A stretch of DNA of 64,000 bases from Nyssa sinensis (taxonomy: Eukaryota; Streptophyta; Magnoliopsida; Cornales; Nyssaceae). Below, one piece after another: positions 50,179 to 61,989 of the stretch. The stretch spans positions 59,649,382 through 59,713,381 of the forward strand of contig CM018032.1 of NCBI GenBank assembly GCA_008638375.1. The letters run 5' to 3'. Under the pieces are notes generated by a model. The model made no database searches. It saw only the letters and a list, made by a program, of their open reading frames with translations, and was not told the DNA's origin. Position 1 is the first letter of the stretch; each line of letters begins with the position of its first letter. Made by a program: the position numbers and the translations under genes.

Positions 50179-50773
50179 TATAGGGAAAGCAGGCAAAGAA
50201 ACTTTTCCCCACCCCCAGCCGTCTCTGGTTTTTTCACGGAGAAACCCACCCCTGCGCCTCTGGTTTTTCCCCTTCGTCACTGCGCCTGCGCCTCCTCCTC
50301 CTCCTCCTCCTCCTCCTTCCCCTTCCCCTCTGCACCTCCTTCCCCTTCCCCTCTCTCTGTGCCTCTGCCATCAACAACCACACAAAGTTTGAAGAAAAAA
50401 AGAGCGGAAACTTACGGTGGCCGGCGATTTTCACGGCGAATTTCACGGCGATTTTCAGACAATTTACGGCCTTTGGTAAGTTTTATCTTTCAAAATCTCA
50501 TATTTATAGAATTTTTTTGGTTCAATATAGCTGTTGAAAGTGGAAAGAGAGTGGAACAGTGAAATCGGAAAAGCCAGAACGGCTCTTTGCAACCTTTCCA
50601 TTTCTCTCTCCAGAGTTTGCAAAATTGCCACCCCAACACCATTGTTGCCATTTTCCAACCCTTGATGCCACCCCCGTTGGAGTTCAAAACAGTAAAATTT
50701 GGGGTGGCATTTTGGCGGTTACAGGTCGTTACCTGTTTGCCACCCCATATGCAACTCCCCGTTGGAGTTGCTC
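49367..50773. mobile_element. PIF/Harbinger-type non-autonomous element, 1407 bp
   Basis: TAA lies on both sides (49364-49366 and 50774-50776). Terminal inverted repeats start GAGCAACTCCAA and stay similar for about 34 bp, including AGTTGCAT and GGGGTG further in. A 3-bp TAA duplication with such ends is the Harbinger/Tourist signature. It holds a 161-bp tandem array (about 49649-50125) and a GC-rich block (about 50190-50480). No transposase ORF is present, so it must move in trans. Confidence 0.87.
49649..50125. repeat. 161-bp tandem array, three copies, inside the Harbinger element
   Basis: The unit contains CTAAATAACAATTAACTAAA and AAATAAATTCACCCTAAATT. Copies begin near 49649, 49810 and 49970 and are highly similar. 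Confidence 0.85.
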
Positions 50774-50776
50774 TAA

Positions 50777-51610
50777 ATATCCAATATATTGTGTTGAGGT
50801 TGTTATAAATATTATTGATCCCATTTTCTAACACCTTAAATTTATAGATTGGTGAGAGATTCGGTGTATATATCTTACTGGTTAGCTATAGCCAATTCTA
50901 TAACACCATACTGTCATAAATACTATATATAAATATTGTTGACTGATTTTAAAATATGATATTAAAATTTTGATTATGAAAAGTTTTGAATTTAAATTTA
51001 TTTATCGTTGATTTGGTACGATATTAAATTTTGTGTGTAGTTGGTGATCTAACAGAAGTGCGCCGAGTACAGGTATTATGTGGCCAGATATGGTGAGTTC
51101 ATCGTGCTATGATTCACGCATAGAATCAGTTCAGCAAAGCCCCTTCACATTATGAAAATGAGACTTTTCCATGCGATACACTTCAAAATGAATATATATT
51201 CATTGAATGTAAACAGTACACTACAATGTGTATGGGTAACATGTGAAAAAGATGAAAAAAAACAAAAGAAATTACAAAAGGGACAGGACCATTCATTGTA
51301 CACATGACTTGTATGATATCGAATTTTGACAATTGATGGCCAATTACTGACAATGCTTTAAAGGGCTATCTTCATTGGATTCTTATGGTGATTCTTTCAT
51401 CCATGAACATGTTAATTGGAGGTCACTTTGTCAAAATATTCATCTTCTTGTCAAAATCTGGCATCGAACGCAGAAGAGCCACTGATGCAATGCCAAATGG
51501 TGTGCCAAATTTATTTTCCAAAATATATAAAGTTGTTATTTTTTACAATTTTAAAATAGTAGTTGTTGATGAGAAATGGGTGTTAGAATTCAAAATGACA
51601 TTTTCTTTAT
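50777..51610. other. Gene-free stretch
   Basis: No supported gene. An 83-codon ORF at 51385-51636 runs into the LINE fragment and has no recognisable domain. Confidence 0.4.
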
Positions 51611-52140
51611 CATGCAACATTAGAGCGCAACTATAGGATATGCATGTGCATGTACGGTAAGATAAGAAAAAATAGAATTAAAAATGAACATATTTAGAAA
51701 ATGGTACAAGTAGTACTTGTAAGAGATAAAATGAGACAACATTGGTGGTATGATCATGCAACTTTAGAGCGCAACAATAGAAGACAAATGTGCCGTAAAA
51801 TAAGAAAAGATAGCATTAAAAATGAACATATTCGGGAGATAGTAAGTGTAGCACCTATAGAAGATAAAATAAGAGAACTTGGTAGTATGGTCATGTAAAA
51901 CGAATACCAATAAATACACTAATAAAAAAAATGACATTATTAATATTGAGGGTTATGCAAGGGAGCGAAGGCGAGGGTGAGTGCGACCAAAAATAATTTT
52001 GGTAGAGTTAGTTAAAAAAGATATAATAATGTATGGTCTAATGGAATGAATGACTTCAAATATAAAATAATAGCGAAATATGATTCATATAATCGACCCC
52101 AAATAATTGGGATAAGGCTTTGTTCGATTTGAGTTACCTA
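51611..52140 (+). mobile_element. 3' end of an L1-type LINE, internally duplicated
   Basis: Two tandem copies of about 144 bp (from 51611 and 51755) each translate to the end of the RT ORF seen in plant L1 relics (RKIRKDSIKNEHIREIVSVA, PIEDKIREL). Downstream pieces (GCGAAGGCGAGGGTGAG, then ATCGACCCCAAATAATTGGG) match the usual C-terminal order of that ORF. Multiple stops; dead. Confidence 0.65.
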
Positions 52141-52208
52141 CTGCATAAGATTTCCAAAAACTAGATTTTTTTTTTCCTTTTTAGTCCATCATGTCTTGTA
52201 TTAACCCT

Positions 52209-53307
52209 ATAATTACCAAGCCGGTTGAGGGATTAGTCATAGTGTACTAGTTCTACCGGTTCAACCAATTTTATGATTAATATATTTTAAAATACATTAT
52301 ATTAGGTAATTAATATTTCGCATTAAGTTTTCATGAAGCAAGACGCATTACTATTTCTTAAATAAGTATTTGTGAAATGAAGTGCGACTGAATTCCTTAC
52401 GTGACTGGTTTAGATGTTGGTTCATTTGCCTATTTAGTTGAAATTTGATCAGTTTAGGCTGGTATCCTGTGAAATGAGGCATACTTTTTCTGTAAATAAA
52501 AGTTACAATAAACTCATAATAAATGGATTACGTTTCGTGTATCCATGAAACAAGGCACATTAGTATTTTTTAAATGAGTATTCGTGAAACAAGGCACGAT
52601 TGAGTTCCTTACCTGGTTTAGATGTTGGTTCATTTGCCGATTTAGTCGAAAATTGATCGGTTTAGGCCAATATCCATGAAATGGGGCATACTTTTTATAT
52701 ATTATATATATATATATATATATGTCAAAATAAACTCATAATAAATGGATTACATTTCGTGTATCCGTGAAACAAGGCACATTGTGAAACAAGACGCATT
52801 AGTATTTTTTTAAATGAGTATTCGTGAAATGAGGCGCGACTGAGTTCCTTAAGTGATTGCTTTAGATGTTGGTTTATTCGCCAGTTTAGTAAAAAACTGA
52901 TCGGTTTGGGCCGGTATCCGTGACATGAGGCATACTTTTTATATATATATATATATATATGTAAGTCACAATAAACTCATAATAAATGGATTATGTTTCG
53001 TGTATCCGTGAAACGAGGCACATTAAGTATTTGTGAAACAAGGCGCATTGATATTTTTTAAATGAGTATTCACGAGACACAACTGAGTTCCTTACGCAAC
53101 TGATTTAAATGTTGGTTTATTCGCTAGTTTAGTGAAAAATTGACTAGTTTGGGCAGTTCACACTGATTTAATCTTTTTTGGGTGTAAAAACGATCCAATT
53201 GAAATACCGAACTAACTGGTCTAGTTGAAATACCAAATTACAATCACTCACATTCTCGTTCCCAGTTCAATCAATTGAATCGATCCGGTCCAGATTGGAT
53301 AACTATG
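52209..53307. mobile_element. Mutator-type non-autonomous element with internal array
   Basis: A 9-bp target duplication ATTAACCCT lies at 52200-52208 and 53308-53316. The ends are inverted: ATAATTACCAAGCCGG at left and, on the other strand, CATAGTTATCCAATCTGG at right. The interior is a tandem array plus CCGGTTCAACC-type words. No transposase. Confidence 0.83.
52325..53165. repeat. Tandem array of 208-244-bp units, four copies
   Basis: The landmark TTTAGATGTTGG recurs near 52409, 52617, 52861 and (changed) 53104. Units also share AATAAATGGATTACGTTTCG and GTATCCGTGAAACAAGGC. (TA)n tracts of different length sit at the same place in each unit. Confidence 0.85.
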
Positions 53308-53316
53308 ATTAACCCT

Positions 53317-53830
53317 ACTAATTTCATCAACTTTACACTAATACTGCAAAAACTACATGATAATTGGGTTTATAAACTATCCTACTTAGTTTAAGTTCAA
53401 ATTCGGTTTAGGACTCCATTTGAGTCTTTTGAGCTTCAAACGCTTTCTCAAGAAAAGGAAAGTAGAATGCAAATTAACATGAAAAGTAGAACTAATTGCA
53501 ACTCCATTGAGGACCACACACCCCTACTTCGTAGTATTTACAATGGGTATGCAAGTGATTGTAATGTGGTCCTACGGTTATTAGGTCATATACATCTCCT
53601 TTATGCTTTTGGGTCAACACCATATTCCTAAACACATGGTGCCTGCTAATCATATTGGTTGTGACATATATCCTGAGAGGCAAATTTCATATATACTATC
53701 AAACAGCACTAGAGTGAATTCCATATAAGAAAATTCAGAATGCCCACAAATTTCTCTTGACATAAAATATACATGCATGTGAAGTTCGTTAAAAAAAATT
53801 TAGGAAAAGGTGTCAGTATATAAATATGGA
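53317..53830. other. Gene-free stretch
   Basis: No supported gene; possibly the U3 side of the copia LTR relic that follows. Confidence 0.35.
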
Positions 53831-53839
53831 ATGTAGAAT

Positions 53840-53990
53840 ATTTTGTGTAATGTTTTTTATGCTAGTTTCCCTACATGTCCACCTTGCTCTCCTGTATAAG
53901 GAGCCCAATTGTACACATCTTGTATTCAATTCAGTACAATAATTCTCTCTCTTCGATCTATCATGATAATAGAGCTATGGTTCTGAACCC
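53840..53990 (+). mobile_element. Copia-type LTR end and primer-binding-site relic
   Basis: A TATA-like TATAAGGAG, a leader-like ATTGTACACATCTTGTATTC and the LTR terminus ..TATCA at 53963 are followed by TGATAATAGAGC, a two-base variant of the initiator-Met primer site TGGTATCAGAGC, then TATGGTTCTGAACCC. No copia coding sequence remains downstream. Confidence 0.5.
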
Positions 53991-54171
53991 TTCTCTTTCC
54001 TTAGTCACTCTGAGGTAATCCCTTCTCTTTTAGGAGTCTTCTAGTCTTTGGTGTAATCATCCTTCAAGGCAGATTTGGAGTGAAGGGATCTTACTCTTTT
54101 CTACTCTAATTATTCTAAATAAAATAATTAATGAAATTTTTTAACATGGTCAATTTTTGTAATAATATTTT
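53991..54171. other. Short spacer after the copia relic
   Basis: Perhaps leader sequence of the same element; nothing else is seen. Confidence 0.3.
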
Positions 54172-54654
54172 GGATAAATTACACTGACACCATATGAGAT
54201 TTATAATAATTATACTGACCTCCTCTATTTTATTTAAAAATATACAGACACATTTTTCCTATCAATTTTTTTTCTTCAAAATGACAAAATTATCCATTTT
54301 ATTTATTTATTTTTACATTTTTCTAATTTGACCAATTTTTTCTAATTGTTTTAAAGATTTTTTTATTTAAAAACAAATTTAAAGTAAATAACTTATTTTT
54401 ATTTTATATAAAAATAAATTTAATATTTTTATCAATATTTATTTGAAAAATGAAAAATAAATTGGTCAAAATTTAAAAAATTAAAAAAAAATATATGAAA
54501 AGAACAGTTTTGTCATTTTGAAAAAAAAAAATTGATAGAATGGAGGTATCTGTATATTTTTAGGTAAAGTAGAAAAAGTTAGTGTATTTTAAAAATTTTA
54601 AGAAAAGTCAATGTAATTTTCATAAATCTCAGGATAGATCAATGTAATTTATCC
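54172..54654. mobile_element. Fold-back MITE, 483 bp, with 9-bp target duplication
   Basis: TAATATTTT flanks both ends (54163-54171 and 54655-54663). The ends are long inverted repeats: GGATAAATTACACTGAC at left and GGATAAATTACATTGATC read from the right. The arms also share ATGACAAAATTATCCATTT-like words. Non-coding. Confidence 0.85.
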
Positions 54655-54663
54655 TAATATTTT

Positions 54664-55976
54664 TTAACCTTACATCGAAAGTTTAGACAAATATAATATA
54701 GTTATACATTTGTAAAATAGACAATATCATTATAATTCTTTATTAATTAAAATACATATTTTCTATCTTAACACTTGAAATATGTTAATTATTTCTATTT
54801 TAATAAAATAATAAACAAATAAAATTTTAAGAATTAACTGGGTATTCCGATGAGGACATGTTCCATTTTATCACAGGATTTAAATAGATTTGATGTTTTT
54901 TTTTCTTGAAGTGGAGTTGGGAAAAAGATTTTGCCCCTTTACCATTACTTTCATGTGTCAATTAATTAGGAGTATAAAGTAGGAGATTTTACTGAGAAGT
55001 TTTGGCATGTCATAAACTCGACAATGATATTTTGTTATATGATAGGATGTTACTTTTTTATCTCCTAAATATTAAACATTTATTTAAATTACATGATATT
55101 ATTCATCGTATCAACAAACCCAATTCATGAAAAAACTTCTCGATTTTCCATGAGTTTGGAGGAACGGTAGTGCGGGAACTTTATTATTTATAACTTTCAA
55201 GTTCAAGAATTCTTGGAACGGTTAGGTTTCTTAAGTTGAACCCAATTCATTGGATTTTACTTCAAAACGATATAATGTCTCCATCTCATATGACTTCATC
55301 TATGAATTGGGTCTCCCTTCTTGTCTTAGATTTCAATATATCCGGGCCTTAAGTTGACCCGTAATTGTTTGCAAGTCATAGGCCGTGGGTCATTTCTAGT
55401 TATACATCCACTCAACACTATTGCTGATAGATTGGTCCAAAGCTATGGGAGAGAAATACTTGGGATATTGGATATATTTATTTAAGTTTGTTTATTGGCT
55501 AATAATGTGTCAGGTTATTTTTGAAATTAGTTGATATGTTTTATTTTTTTATTTAAATTTTAAAGAAGATTTATTATAATATGCATTAATAGATAGATAA
55601 ATAATTCTGATAAATAAATCCGATAAAATATAACATTACTCTATCACCAACCTATGAATGGACTGAGTTGGGCACAAAAGGTGAAGCACACTACCAGCCC
55701 GTGCTTTTTTTTCAATTTATACCTTCTTGACCAAACTTTCCCTTCTATAGTCAGTTTAGCCTCTCTCTTTATATATAAGATAATATTTAGTTACAAATTA
55801 AGCAAAAGCATTCAGCAGCAACATCTTTCACTTGTACAAATATGGAAAATGTTACGTGTAATAGATATAAACAAGAAGTTTTATATGTATTTATTATAGT
55901 AAAATCTATTGCCTTTTGTTTATGTAAAAAGCAGTTATACATAGTATTATTCTACAATATATATATATATATATAT
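54664..55976. other. Gene-free AT-rich region
   Basis: No supported gene. It ends in a (TA)n tract (55957-55976) where base composition changes abruptly into the gypsy element. Confidence 0.5.
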
Positions 55977-56169
55977 TGATACACCAGAAAATGACGGACT
56001 AATCCAAACTTGACACGTGTCTAGTTTCTTTGTATGCAGGTCATGAAGTAACATAGCTCTACAGGTTTGACGTCTGAGTAGCCAGTTCTGGAGTATTAGT
56101 TCTAGATGGTACTGACTTCATCATCACTACAGTCTTGGTCTACTGACCTCAGAACAAGGAAATAGAATG

Positions 56170-57560
56170 CGATATGAAAGTTGCCATTCTTGGATATATG
56201 CCGATTCCTCCTCCTACCATCCATTACCACAACAGGACGAGGATTCTGACCCCTACAACTTCGGGGGCTGACCCAGTGCCGTCAGAACTCCAGCTGCCGC
56301 AGGCACCAGTTCCCCCAATCCAAGGGCAACGCCGTCATACTACAACCGGGCAAGGACACCTTTTGCACACGTGACCCGAGGCCGAAATGTAAGGACGGCA
56401 TCAGCAAGCCTCGTCTAGAGTACCTTCGAGGACTGAAGAGGTGGACAAATTCCATCGAACAAATCCACCCTCACTAAAGGGACCCACAGTCCCTCCCGAG
56501 CAGGATGAGCTGGCAAAGATGCTCGAGAGATTCACCCCAGCCACAATGGCAGGAGGAGTGCCCGAGAAAATTTAGTGGCCTCAAAGTTCACCCTGTGTGA
56601 TGGGTCAGAAGACCCCGAGGACCATCTCTCTCATTATTAGCACACGATGGCTTTACATGGGGCTACCGACTGCCTTCATGTGTCGTAAGTTCATAACAAG
56701 CCTAAGGGTAACAGCTCTGAAGTGGTTCCACAGTCTCCCTCAAGAATCAATAACTAACTTTTATGAGCTCAGCAGGCGGTTCCTTGACCGATTCTTGACC
56801 AGCAGAAGGCTCAAGAAGGGCCCCGAATTTTTCCTAACGATAAAGCAACAAAATGGGGAGTCACTTCGGGAATACATTCGCTCGATTCAATTCCTGAGCT
56901 TACAGAGGTTACTGATTGCAGCCCTAGCTTCTTAGTAGTGGCCCTCCACGCAAGTCTGGGCACTGGGCGATTCCATGACTCCATGACAAAGAATCCTTCC
57001 TACTGACACGGCGTCACTCATGGAGCGGGCACGAAAGTATATAAACCTAGAGGATACGAAGACATCTTTTTGAAAGGCTAATGAGCAAGCTCAGAAGGAC
57101 AACAACATCCCAGAAACGGGAGCTTCAGTACCACCAGGAAAAGGGGTAGAAGTCCTGACAAGAGGACGACACCTAAAACCCAAAACAATCTCAATCCTGG
57201 AAGGTATGGAGCGTTCACACCTCTGAACGCATCCCTTCACTCACATCCTTCAACAGGTCTGGACTCGAGAAGATCTGAGGTGGCCAGAGCCTGTGAAAAA
57301 GCAGTCCAGGAGACTTAGAGATCACAGCAAATATTGTGACTTTCACAAGGATCACGGGCACACCACTGATGAATGTAGAGCCCTCAAATAGGAAATTGAA
57401 CAGTTGATCCGAATGGGACGTTTGAAGGAATTCGTCCGATAATACGGAAGGCAAAAGTCCCCTGAAACGACAGGCCACAGCAGAAGGAGACAAGATCAGA
57501 GGCTCGAACAAAGGGAGGCTCAGAACGAGCAACCACGCCAAAACAATCAAGTCATTTTCG
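56170..57560 (+). pseudogene. Gypsy gag remnant
   Basis: Pieces in order: a proline-rich N-terminal part, the retrotransposon gag core (ALKWFHSLPQESITNFYELS and IKQQNGESLREYI at about 56720-56890), and a zinc-knuckle-like segment at about 57310-57390 (YCDFHKDHGHTTDEC). Stops at 56633 (TAG), 57389 (TAG) and 57440 (TAA) and several frame changes break it. Gag would form the particle shell. Confidence 0.8.
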
Positions 57561-57566
57561 TCCTCC

Positions 57567-58103
57567 ATGCCGACAACTCATTGGTTAGAATGTCCAACAG
57601 AGCGAGAAAACTGCTATGTTCGAGAGGTAAGGGTAGAACCTGGTGTCCTCCAGATCTCCACAATTGAGAAAAGACCAAGGCCTGTGCCATATATCCAGTT
57701 CTCAGAGCTTGATCTTGTCGGGGTACATTGCCCTCACAGTGATGCCCTCGTTGTCTCACTTAAAGTTACAAATTTTGAAATGAGGAGGGTGTTGGTTGAC
57801 ACAGGGAGTTTTACCAATGTCCTGTTCTATGAACCTTTCCAACACATGAAGCTCAGTGTCAATAATCTTAAGGCCACCACCGTTGTAATGGCAGGATTTG
57901 ACGGAAACCTGAGCTCGCCAATGGGCAGGATAGAACTACCGACCATAGTGGAAGAGAGGGATGCCCAGAAGACACTAATCTCGGAATACATGGTCGTGGA
58001 TTCCAAATTTTCCTACAACATCATCATTGGAAGGCCATGGCTCTATCAGATGGGGCCGGTCACCTCGACTCTACCAATGCCTGAAATACATTCAGAACGA
58101 TAG
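57567..58103 (+). pseudogene. Gypsy aspartic protease domain
   Basis: Open for 178 codons. The active-site block RRVLVDTGSFTNVLF carries the expected Asp-Thr-Gly, and IIIGRPWLYQ is the second conserved block. It would cleave the Gag-Pol precursor. It is separated from gag and RT by frame changes. Confidence 0.85.
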
Positions 58104-58200
58104 GGTCTGCACCATCAGAAGCTGCCAACCGACAGCTCGGGAGTGCCATGCCGTGGCGTTAAAGGAAAAAGCTCAGAAATAGTAATTACAGATACCCCGG

Positions 58201-59730
58201 GTGGAAAGAAGTCCTGTATCTTCTGAACCTCACGAGATTACGGAATGCCTCTCCGAGATTGACGAGCCACTGAGTCCTAGAGAGAGAAATAGCTTGGCAA
58301 AACCAATGAAGGAGCCCATCAAGGTACTGTTAAGTTTTGAAAGAGGGGGGCGTCACTTACAACTCGGTACAGACCTGTCCCTGTCTGAGCAGGAAGAGAT
58401 CGTTGAGTTCCTAAAGGATAATTTATCTGTCTTTGCTTGGGAAACCAAGGACATGGAAGGGATAGACCCTAATCTCATCTCTCACAAGCTAATGACTGAC
58501 CCAAACCATCCTCCAGTAAGGTAGAAAAGAAGGACTTTTGCTCCCAAGCAGCACAAAATCGTTAACGATGAGGTCCAGAGGCTGTTGGATGCCAAGATGA
58601 TAAGGGAGGTGTTCTATCCAGAATGGCTCGCCAACACAGTCTTTGGCAAGAAAAAAACGGCAAATGGAGGGTCTACGTTGACTATACAGATCTCAACAAG
58701 GCTTGTCCTAAAAACAGTTTTGCCCTCCCAAGGATCGACCAACTGGTCGATGCAACTACGGGCCACAAGCTTATGAGTTTCATGGATGCATATTCAGGGT
58801 ACAACCAGATTCAGATGTACTCTTCAGATCAGGAAAAAACAGCATTCATATTCGAATTGGGTCTCTATTGCTACAAGGTGATGTCGTTTAGAGTGAAAAA
58901 TGTCAATACGACGTACCAGTGGTTGGTGAACAAAATGTTTAATCCCCTGATCGGTAGCACGATAAAGGTCTACATAGACGACATGTTAGTTAAGAGCCTA
59001 AAGAAGAATGAACATATCCAGCACTTAAGGCAGACATTCAGCATATTGAAGCAGCACAAGATGAAGTTGAACCCCTCGAAGTGTACTTTTGAGATCACTA
59101 AGGGGAAATTCCTAGGTTTCCTGGTCTCTCAAAGGGAATAGAGGCGGACCCATCACAAATTAAAGCACTTACAGAGTTGGAGTCACCAAGGACCAAGAAA
59201 GACGTCCAAGCGTTGAACAAAAGAATAGCAGCTCTGAACAGGTTCATTTTCAGATCTACCGACCGCTGCATCCTGTTCTTCAAAGCCCTAAGAGGGAACA
59301 AAGCCCTTGAATGGACATCTGAATGCGATAAGGCTTTCCAAGAATTAATGCAATACATGGTATCCCCCGAGCTCCTATCTAAACCATTACAAGGGGAAAA
59401 GCTTTTCCTGTATCTCACGGTGTCAGAGAACGCCGTGAGTTCGGCGCTTGTTCGAAAAGAAAAGGAGATTCAGAAGCCCGTATTCTATGTCAGCAAAGTG
59501 CTCTTAGATACCGAGAAAAGATATCCCGAGGTCGAGAAGTTGGCATTTGACCTAGTCATGTTCGCTCGGAAGCTCAGGCCCTATTTTCAAGCACACCCTA
59601 TTGTTATCCCTACATCCTACACTCTGAAGGCAATTTTGCACAAGCTTGACGTCTCAGGGAGGCTGGTCAAATGGTCTGTGGAATTAGGGGAGTTCGATAT
59701 ATCTTATGTACCCCAGGACCTCCATTAAAG
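58201..59730 (+). pseudogene. Gypsy reverse transcriptase and first RNase H
   Basis: RT blocks: KWRVYVDYTDLNKACPK, LMSFMDAYSGYNQIQM and the catalytic VYIDDMLV (near 58971). The first RNase H follows (FYVSKVLLDTEKRYPEVEKL). Breaks: TAG at 58522 (Gln position), an extra A in the run near 58651, and a lost G near 59136. Usual FGLKNA is changed to FRVKNV, so even the intact stretches are diverged. Confidence 0.87.
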
Positions 59731-59779
59731 GCTAGATGCTGGTGAATTTCATCGCAGAGTTCACTCCAACTTTACACGA

Positions 59780-60240
59780 TAAATCCAAAGTCGATACAGA
59801 TGCGATGGTATGGCAACTCTACGCCGACGGTTCATCCCTAACAAAGGTTCTAAAGTTGGCATAGTACTCCGATCCCCAGATGGGACTACAGTGGAGAATG
59901 TGGTTATCCTGGGGTTCAGAGCTTCGAATAACGAAGCCAAGTATGAAGCATTAATCCTTTATATGAGAGTGGTTTTGAAATGCGAAGCTCGGAGCCTCAA
60001 GGCGTTTTCTGATTCCTAACTAGTGGTGAGCCAGGTCCTAGGGGAATTCACCGCCAAAGATTACATAATGATCAAATATGCGGAACTGGTAGATTTGTTG
60101 AAGAAATCTTTCTCGGCGTTCACTATCCATAAGATCGAAAGAGGTCAGAACATCAGAGCCAATGCCTTAGCAAACATGGCCTCTCATCTCAAACCAGGAA
60201 GGGATTTCGAGGTAGGGATCTCTTACTAAGCTAGGCCAAG
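59780..60240 (+). pseudogene. Second (archaeal-type) RNase H of the gypsy element
   Basis: WQLYADGSS opens the module and ASNNEAKYEALI supplies the second acidic site. Stops at Gln positions (TAA at 60017) and a frameshift near 59845 break it. The doubled RNase H supports the Tat placement. Confidence 0.75.
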
Positions 60241-60289
60241 CATCAATAAGGTTTAGTCCACACATTCCTCAGAACAAAGTCAGGACTAG

Positions 60290-61520
60290 ATGACGCCTAT
60301 TGTCCAGTACTTGAAGAATGGGCATCCAGAAGATAAAAACCAGGCTCAGAATATACGGATCAGGGCAGCACGGTATCTCATCCTAAACGGGAAGCTTTAT
60401 CGAAGATCCTACACCCAACCCCTCTTGAGATGTTTGTCTCCAGAAAAGTCAGAATACGTCCTGGTTGAAATTCATGAGGGAATATGTGGAAATCACAACA
60501 ATGGTAGGACCATCGCCCATCGAGCTCTGACTCAGGGCTACTATTGGCTGAGCATGCTCAAGCACACCAAAGAATGTGTACAGAGGTGCGATAAATGCCA
60601 GCGCTTTGCTTCATATCAGCATCAACCGCATCACGAACTCATTATGATCACCAGTCCTTGGCCCTTCGCCCAATGGGGGATGGACATTGTGGGGCCGCTG
60701 CCCAAGGCCCCGCAGAACAGAAGGTATCTACTCATCGCCATAGATTACTTTTCTAAGTGGGCGAAAGCAAAGCCCCTGACACACATTATTGAAGTAGAGG
60801 TAAAAAACTTCACGTGGAAGAACATAATCTGCAGGTTTGGTATACCCTGCGTTATCATCTCTGACAACAGTACGCAGTTCACCGAAAAAATGTTCAGGAA
60901 GTTCTACAGTGATCTACGTATCAGCCATCATTCTCCTCATTAGGGCACCCTCAGGCTAATGGGTAGGTCGAGGTCACTAATTGCATGATGCTCAACGCCA
61001 TCAAGAAAAGATTGAAAAAGGCCAAAGGAAAGTGGGTCGAGGAGCTCCTAAGAGTACTCTAGGCCTACCAAACCACCAGAAGAATACCCACTGTCGAGAC
61101 ACCGTTATCACTAGCATACGATACCGAGGCAAGTCATTCTAGTCGAGATCGGTATGCCAACTTTAAGATCGGAGGCCTTCGACCAAGGAACCAATGATCA
61201 TCACTTGGCAGAAAACCTCGACTTATTAGAAGAGAGAAGAGGACAGGCCGGGATCAGGACTAAGGAATATCGACATAGAATGGCTAAGAGCTTTAATCAA
61301 AAGGTGAAGCCCCTAAATTTTCAGCTCGACGATTTTGTCCTGAGGAGGGTTTTTCCCAATACCAAGGATCCCACCATGGGGAAGCTTCTCCCTGAATTGG
61401 GAGGGGCCTTACAAAGTTGTCAAAGTTGTCAAGCCCACGACCTACTGGTTAGAGGATATGTCTGGCAAGCCCGTCCCTAGACCTTGGAATACCGAGCACC
61501 TGAGAAAATATTATCAATAA
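60290..61520 (+). pseudogene. Gypsy integrase remnant
   Basis: The zinc-binding HHCC part (HEGICGNHNN ... CVQRCDKC) is followed by the catalytic core (WGMDIVGPLP, IDYFSKWAKA, IISDNSTQF). A frameshift near 60935 then leads to GHPQANG*VEVTN. The pol frame ends at TAA 61518-61520 after EHLRKYYQ. There is no chromodomain. Stops replace Gln at 60962 and Trp at 61061. Confidence 0.85.
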
Positions 61521-61556
61521 AATTTTTCCTTTTTCTTTAGAGTATTCTTCGCTTTA

Positions 61557-61945
61557 ATGCACAGATCTCCAGATCTGGTCCATTTCAACTAACTCCCGTA
61601 AGCCTTGTATCCATTGCAAGTGCTACGGGCTTGGTCTCAATTTAATGCACAGATCTCCAGATCTAGGTCCATTTCAGGTTTGAGTAACTCGTTAGTCTGA
61701 ATATTATTCGTCAGTTTTGAAGTGTTATTCATTTTCTTGTTTATTACAAGTGTTTCAGGTCTAGAACTCTAACATTGGGTTAATGCTTTCAGGTCTGAAG
61801 TGTTATTCATTTTCTTCTTTATTAGGAGTATTTCGGGTCTAAAACTTTAACATTGGGTTAATGCTTTCAGGTCCGAAGTGATATTCCTTTTCTTGTTTGT
61901 TACAAGTATTTCAGGTCAAAGTAACTCGTTAGTCTTTAGGTCAGA
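61557..61945. repeat. Minisatellite between integrase and antisense ORF
   Basis: Three copies of a 78-bp unit (starts at 61711, 61789 and 61867) contain GAAGTGTTATTCATTTTCTT and AACATTGGGTTAATGCTTTC. Just upstream an 86-bp period repeats ATGCACAGATCTCCAGATCT (61557 and 61643). Confidence 0.88.
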
Positions 61946-61989
61946 ATGATCTCAAAGTCAATTATGTAAGAACAACGATGAATAAAAAG

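Noticed and set aside
55654..55899. 81-codon ORF beside the gypsy element
   Set aside because: AT-rich, no domain, not part of gag.
55977..56170. Candidate 5' LTR or primer site of the gypsy element
   Set aside because: No sequence matching a tRNA 3' end and no TG...CA boundaries; the element is probably truncated here.
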